This document shows positions 60,894-64,000 of a stretch of DNA of 64,000 bases, piece after piece. Position numbers and translations under genes: made by a program. Under the pieces are notes generated by a model. The model was given only the letters and a program-made list of their open reading frames with translations. It did not search any database and was not told the origin of the DNA. Source of the stretch: Dickeya zeae NCPPB 2538 (lineage in GTDB: Bacteria; Pseudomonadota; Gammaproteobacteria; Enterobacterales; Enterobacteriaceae); NCBI RefSeq assembly GCF_000406165.1, contig NZ_CM001977.1:1844814-1908813 (forward strand), given 5' to 3'. The stretch's first letter is position 1; every line of letters begins with the position of its first letter.

Positions 60894-63377
60894 CTACAGA
60901 GGAAGTTCACAGTTACTGCCCACGACGCTCCACTGCTGAGGGTCAAGCGTGCGGCCTTCGGCGTTCACTCGCCCGTCAGCAAAGAAACGCACTGTGCCGT
61001 ACAGCGGATCGTTTACTTCTATGCTGCCGTCGTCGTGTTGAGTCATTGCCAGGGAGCTAAAGCGCGTGCTAAATGTGTCCAGACTGCTATCGATACGGTC
61101 GTTGATGCGCACCAGCCAACAGGTTTGCTGCCCGTTAAGGCGAATTTCACAGTCTCGGGTTGGGCCTGTATTCACCGTCTCAAACGCCTGGTTTCCCACC
61201 AGCAGCGCCGTCCCGTCACCGCTGCGTACGGCTGCGTACTGGTTGTTGATAGCGACCTCATCAAACTGGCTTTGCGGTAGCCACGCGTGGGTAAAGGACG
61301 GTTGGCCCTCGTGCAAATTGAAAATCAGCACGGCCAATCCTCGATATTGCTGAACGCGAGGGAGCGTGCCGCATCCACCCCAGTAGGAGGGGCGACCGAA
61401 GCCACCGTGCAGGGTCTCTCCCGGATGATTGATCCAGATCTGCGCTTCGGGTTGGCTGCCAAGGCGTAAATGGAAAGGTGTCTCCTGATAGCCCCACTCA
61501 CCCCAGCGGTAGCCCGCTATCGACCCCATTGCCGCATGGCGGTTTTTGTAGTGATACAGTCGGGCAATTCGGTTCGCACCTTGCGCAAAACACCACTCGG
61601 TAGCGCTCTCTTTTTGCCAGGCGGCAACGTCAGCGAGCTCACTCGGTGGGTTGAGCAGGCCATCACGCAGCAGAAGTGCTAATTGCGGCAGTGCATGGAA
61701 GCGACAGCCGTAGTTGCCTTTTCCCCAGAGCAAACGCGAAATGGCCGCAAGTTCCAGAGAGCGTCCGGCGCGTAGGGTGTGTTCGTACGAACGTCCCTGC
61801 GAGGCGGTCAGAAAACCTTGATGGGCTGAACGGGCAATCTGCGTGAGCAGGCGCTCTATGGCTGCAATCGCGCGTTTGCTTATCTGCGCGTCGCCTGACA
61901 GCGCCGCGAGTGCGGTTAATCCTTTCAGATCGATGGGGAAATAGGGCGCAGAGTTCCATTCTGCCATTTCGCATTGTTCAAAATGGTCCAGCCATGTGAT
62001 GACGCGCGCTTTACCTGCCGCCGCCTGCTCACGTCCGTTACGTCCGGAACGAGTGAAAATAGCCTCTGGGAAGAGATTGCCCGCCAGTAGCGCCGCCGTG
62101 TGGAACAACAGAGCGTGATTTTCAGAGAAGTACCATTGGACATCGTTGCCCGGTTCATCCATCCAGTATCGAAAGCGCAGAATGGCGTCATCAATACGCC
62201 CACGTACCGCCGGATCGATCTCATCGCCCCACACTGTGCGGCACCACAACAGCGGAACAAGGGTAAAGTCTGCGCAATCATGACAGTCGAGAACAGACGG
62301 CAAAACGCCATCAAGCATCTGCTGGGTTTGCTCATCGTTAAGGCCGCAGGCCAGACGCGCCAGAGCTTTGACGCTGCTGTATTCACCTTCATGAGCGACC
62401 ACGCTGAGCGCTTCAGCAATCCGCGCTTCTTGTGTTTGCGGGATATCCTTCTGCCGGTCAGCGTGGCAGATTTCAACCCCCAGGGTACGGCTAATCTGGA
62501 ACCCTTCACGTTGCAGCGTTATGTGGAAATTGCGGAAGTCCGCCGGGATCTCTTCGCTTTCAGCGATAGCGACCAGCGACTCACCGGCGGTCAGTTGGGT
62601 GTGAAATGCTACGGGTTTATCGAGTGAGATAAAATCGCCCAGGACGTTGACGTGTAACCTATAGTCCGTCGAGGAAGGCTGCGGGAATGCCAGGCGAATG
62701 GTGCCACGGTTATACACCGGATGCTCAAAGGACACGCCATCCAACAGCTGTTCCATCTCTTTGACCTGTGTGTCAGACAGGGGTGTTTCCAGCGCAATGT
62801 GTAGCGGCTTGCCAGCGAGGTAGTCGAGTTCGAAAAAGAAACGAATATCACGTTCGGCTAAATCATCAAACCAGATCTCAAGCTCGTTTTTTCCGGCATG
62901 CAGTGGCAGGCTGAATTCACGTTGGCTTTCCAGATTGCGCTGGTAATCAGCCATCCAGAGTACTTCTTCACCATTCAGCTTTAGCACCGCGCCGCCGCAG
63001 GTTGTCAGGCGAAAACGATATTCACCTGCCTGCGGGCAATCGAGCAGCGTTCTGGCCCAGGCCCCAACGCGCGTTGGACGGAACCAAAAGCCGGACAGAT
63101 CGACTCTGTCTGAGGCAAAAGGGAACCACCAACGAGAATAGTTTGCGCTTGCAAAGGGTTGTGGCTTTTTCTCGGAAAAGTGCTGGCGAAAAATATCTCG
63201 GCACGGGTAAGTATGCGGAATGAAGTTCTTATGTTTGCTTAAAAAGAAAAATGGATCCATTTCGCCTGTCATCGGTAAATCCACCGTGTCATAGCGTAAA
63301 CTTGAAATATCGGATAGCTGCCAGTAACGCACAGCATTACCTGCCGTTAAATTAAAATTACTATATTCAATAGCCAT
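60894..63377 (-). CDS. Large carbohydrate-cluster protein of unknown activity
   Basis: An 827-residue protein without a signal peptide, so cytoplasmic. Residues about 90-200 resemble a sugar-binding beta-sandwich (WARTLLDCPQAGEYRFRLTT, GKNELEIWFDDLAERDIRFF). The middle, about 360-640, is helical with spaced tryptophans and aromatics, like an (alpha/alpha) toroid (YWMDEPGNDVQWYFSENHAL, ITWLDHFEQCEMAEWNSAPY). The C-terminal 180 residues are beta-rich. The overall plan is that of toroid glycoside hydrolases or polysaccharide lyases (GH154 or heparinase-type), but I cannot place it in a family. Operon partners are a GH88/GH105 hydrolase 36 bases upstream and an ExuT-like transporter downstream. 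Confidence 0.7.
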   Translation of the reverse strand: MAIEYSNFNLTAGNAVRYWQLSDISSLRYDTVDLPMTGEMDPFFFLSKHKNFIPHTYPCRDIFRQHFSEKKPQPFASANYSRWWFPFASDRVDLSGFWFRPTRVGAWARTLLDCPQAGEYRFRLTTCGGAVLKLNGEEVLWMADYQRNLESQREFSLPLHAGKNELEIWFDDLAERDIRFFFELDYLAGKPLHIALETPLSDTQVKEMEQLLDGVSFEHPVYNRGTIRLAFPQPSSTDYRLHVNVLGDFISLDKPVAFHTQLTAGESLVAIAESEEIPADFRNFHITLQREGFQISRTLGVEICHADRQKDIPQTQEARIAEALSVVAHEGEYSSVKALARLACGLNDEQTQQMLDGVLPSVLDCHDCADFTLVPLLWCRTVWGDEIDPAVRGRIDDAILRFRYWMDEPGNDVQWYFSENHALLFHTAALLAGNLFPEAIFTRSGRNGREQAAAGKARVITWLDHFEQCEMAEWNSAPYFPIDLKGLTALAALSGDAQISKRAIAAIERLLTQIARSAHQGFLTASQGRSYEHTLRAGRSLELAAISRLLWGKGNYGCRFHALPQLALLLRDGLLNPPSELADVAAWQKESATEWCFAQGANRIARLYHYKNRHAAMGSIAGYRWGEWGYQETPFHLRLGSQPEAQIWINHPGETLHGGFGRPSYWGGCGTLPRVQQYRGLAVLIFNLHEGQPSFTHAWLPQSQFDEVAINNQYAAVRSGDGTALLVGNQAFETVNTGPTRDCEIRLNGQQTCWLVRINDRIDSSLDTFSTRFSSLAMTQHDDGSIEVNDPLYGTVRFFADGRVNAEGRTLDPQQWSVVGSNCELPL

Positions 63378-63413
63378 TATTTTTCTCCAAAAGAGAACGG
63401 TTCAGTTTTATTT

Positions 63414-64000
63414 TTAATTAACGAAATGTAAGCCTTCACTCAGGCATAATATTGCCAGCGCCTGTCCATACCCAGTAGGTTGTAATGGAATGTCTTTATA
63501 AAATTGCAGTGTTCGCCCCATGCGAGTGCCATAAGAAACATTATGCACAGTCCCCCTGGCATCAATATTATCCTGAACAATTGTCAGCGCTTTTAAACCC
63601 GCCTGTTGCCACCGTTCATCGCCAATTCCCATTCGTACGCCTTTTAATAAGCCGTAGCCAAAACCGGCGGTGGCAGAAATTTCGGTATAGGAGTCAGGAT
63701 GGTCGAGCAAGGTGTGCCATGCGCCGTTATCTGCCTGTAAGTCAATCAGCGTATTGACCTGCTTTTTCAGACACTCGATTAGGTATTCGCGTACGCCCGT
63801 GTCTACATCGGCAAGGTCCAGTAACTCGAGGATGCCAACAGTAATCCACGCATTGCCACGCGCCCAACGGGCATTGGCAAAGTTGCTGTTCTCGACAAAG
63901 CTCCAGCCGTGGTACCACAAACCGGTTTGAGGATCATTGAGGTAGCGTGCATGCAGCAAGAACTGACGCACCGCTTCATCAACCAGTTCTTTGCGCCCGG
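63414..64000 (-). CDS. GH88/GH105 unsaturated glucuronyl/galacturonyl hydrolase, 5' end outside the window
   Basis: The frame is open to the right edge of the window, so the N-terminal part is missing. The 195 visible codons show the toroid family pattern: LYHGWSFVENSNFANARWARGNAWITVG in two adjoining motifs, a mid segment LQADNGAWHTLLDHPDSYTE, and ISATAGFGYGLLKGVRMG, as in YteR and RhiN. These enzymes remove the unsaturated uronic acid from oligosaccharides made by pectate or rhamnogalacturonan lyases in the cytoplasm. It is the first visible gene of the minus-strand operon. Confidence 0.87.
   Translation of the reverse strand, partial: GRKELVDEAVRQFLLHARYLNDPQTGLWYHGWSFVENSNFANARWARGNAWITVGILELLDLADVDTGVREYLIECLKKQVNTLIDLQADNGAWHTLLDHPDSYTEISATAGFGYGLLKGVRMGIGDERWQQAGLKALTIVQDNIDARGTVHNVSYGTRMGRTLQFYKDIPLQPTGYGQALAILCLSEGLHFVN

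Noticed and set aside
1..64000. CRISPR array, tRNA or rRNA gene
   Set aside because: No regularly spaced repeats, cloverleaf or rRNA sequence was recognised anywhere in the window. A covariance-model scan would settle tRNAs and small RNAs.

Overview
The window looks like a chromosomal segment of a soft-rot enterobacterium (Pectobacteriaceae, most likely Dickeya). That assignment is inferred from the gene content: a yebW-rsmF-letB-letA-msrC-proQ-prc core block, a narXL/narK/narGHJI nitrate locus, a CAR-1-like B3 metallo-beta-lactamase, and a pectin-side-chain catabolic cluster. It was not tested by any search.

Layout: (1) 1-10 kb is a decayed P2/186-type prophage. It holds tail genes H, I, J, W, V, R and X, replication genes A and B with small neighbours, and a cI repressor. 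No capsid, lysis, integrase, cox/apl or cII genes are visible. An almost perfect LexA box precedes a small gene at the place where phage 186 keeps its SOS-inducible tum operon. The CI repressor carries its DNA-binding domain twice. (2) 10.4-12.8 kb is a chemoreceptor behind a sigma-28 promoter. (3) 12.9-22.4 kb is conserved enterobacterial core: yebW, rsmF, letA/letB lipid transport, msrC, and proQ with prc. (4) 22.4-26.7 kb is an inserted block of oxidoreductase genes (LysR, metallophosphoesterase, two SDRs). (5) 26.8-29.4 kb holds a DUF481 outer-membrane protein and a membrane acyltransferase. (6) 29.7-43.2 kb is the nitrate respiration region narL-narX / narK / narGHJI. A B3 metallo-beta-lactamase and a LysR regulator sit between narK and narG, and FNR and NarL sites are visible. 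(7) 43.6-49.7 kb holds an iron alcohol dehydrogenase, a nickel/cobalt permease, a DsbA-like oxidoreductase, a chimeric SDR remnant, an azoreductase with a divergent HxlR regulator, and a glutathione peroxidase.

(8) 50.1-57.7 kb is a conspicuously AT-rich island with one six-gene operon: MFS exporter, CDP-alcohol phosphotransferase, ATP-grasp ligase, PEP-synthase-like kinase, class-I amidotransferase-like hydrolase and nucleotidyltransferase. The last three match, as a set, the enzymes that make cytidine diphosphoramidate for the Campylobacter jejuni capsule (glutamine kinase Cj1418, CDP-glutamine hydrolase Cj1417, phosphoglutamine cytidylyltransferase Cj1416). No capsule genes are present. 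Instead there is a PssA-like CDP-alcohol phosphotransferase, a peptide-bond-forming ligase and an exporter. I infer a secreted small phosphoramidate metabolite, possibly an aminoacyl or peptidyl O-phosphoramidate. This is the best candidate in the window for an undescribed system.

(9) 57.7-58.45 kb is a scar made of a broken IS481-family transposase and the tail of an AraC regulator. (10) 58.4-64 kb is a carbohydrate cluster: a LacI regulator, then on the minus strand a GH88/GH105 unsaturated glucuronyl hydrolase (cut by the window end), an 827-aa protein of unknown activity and an ExuT-like transporter.
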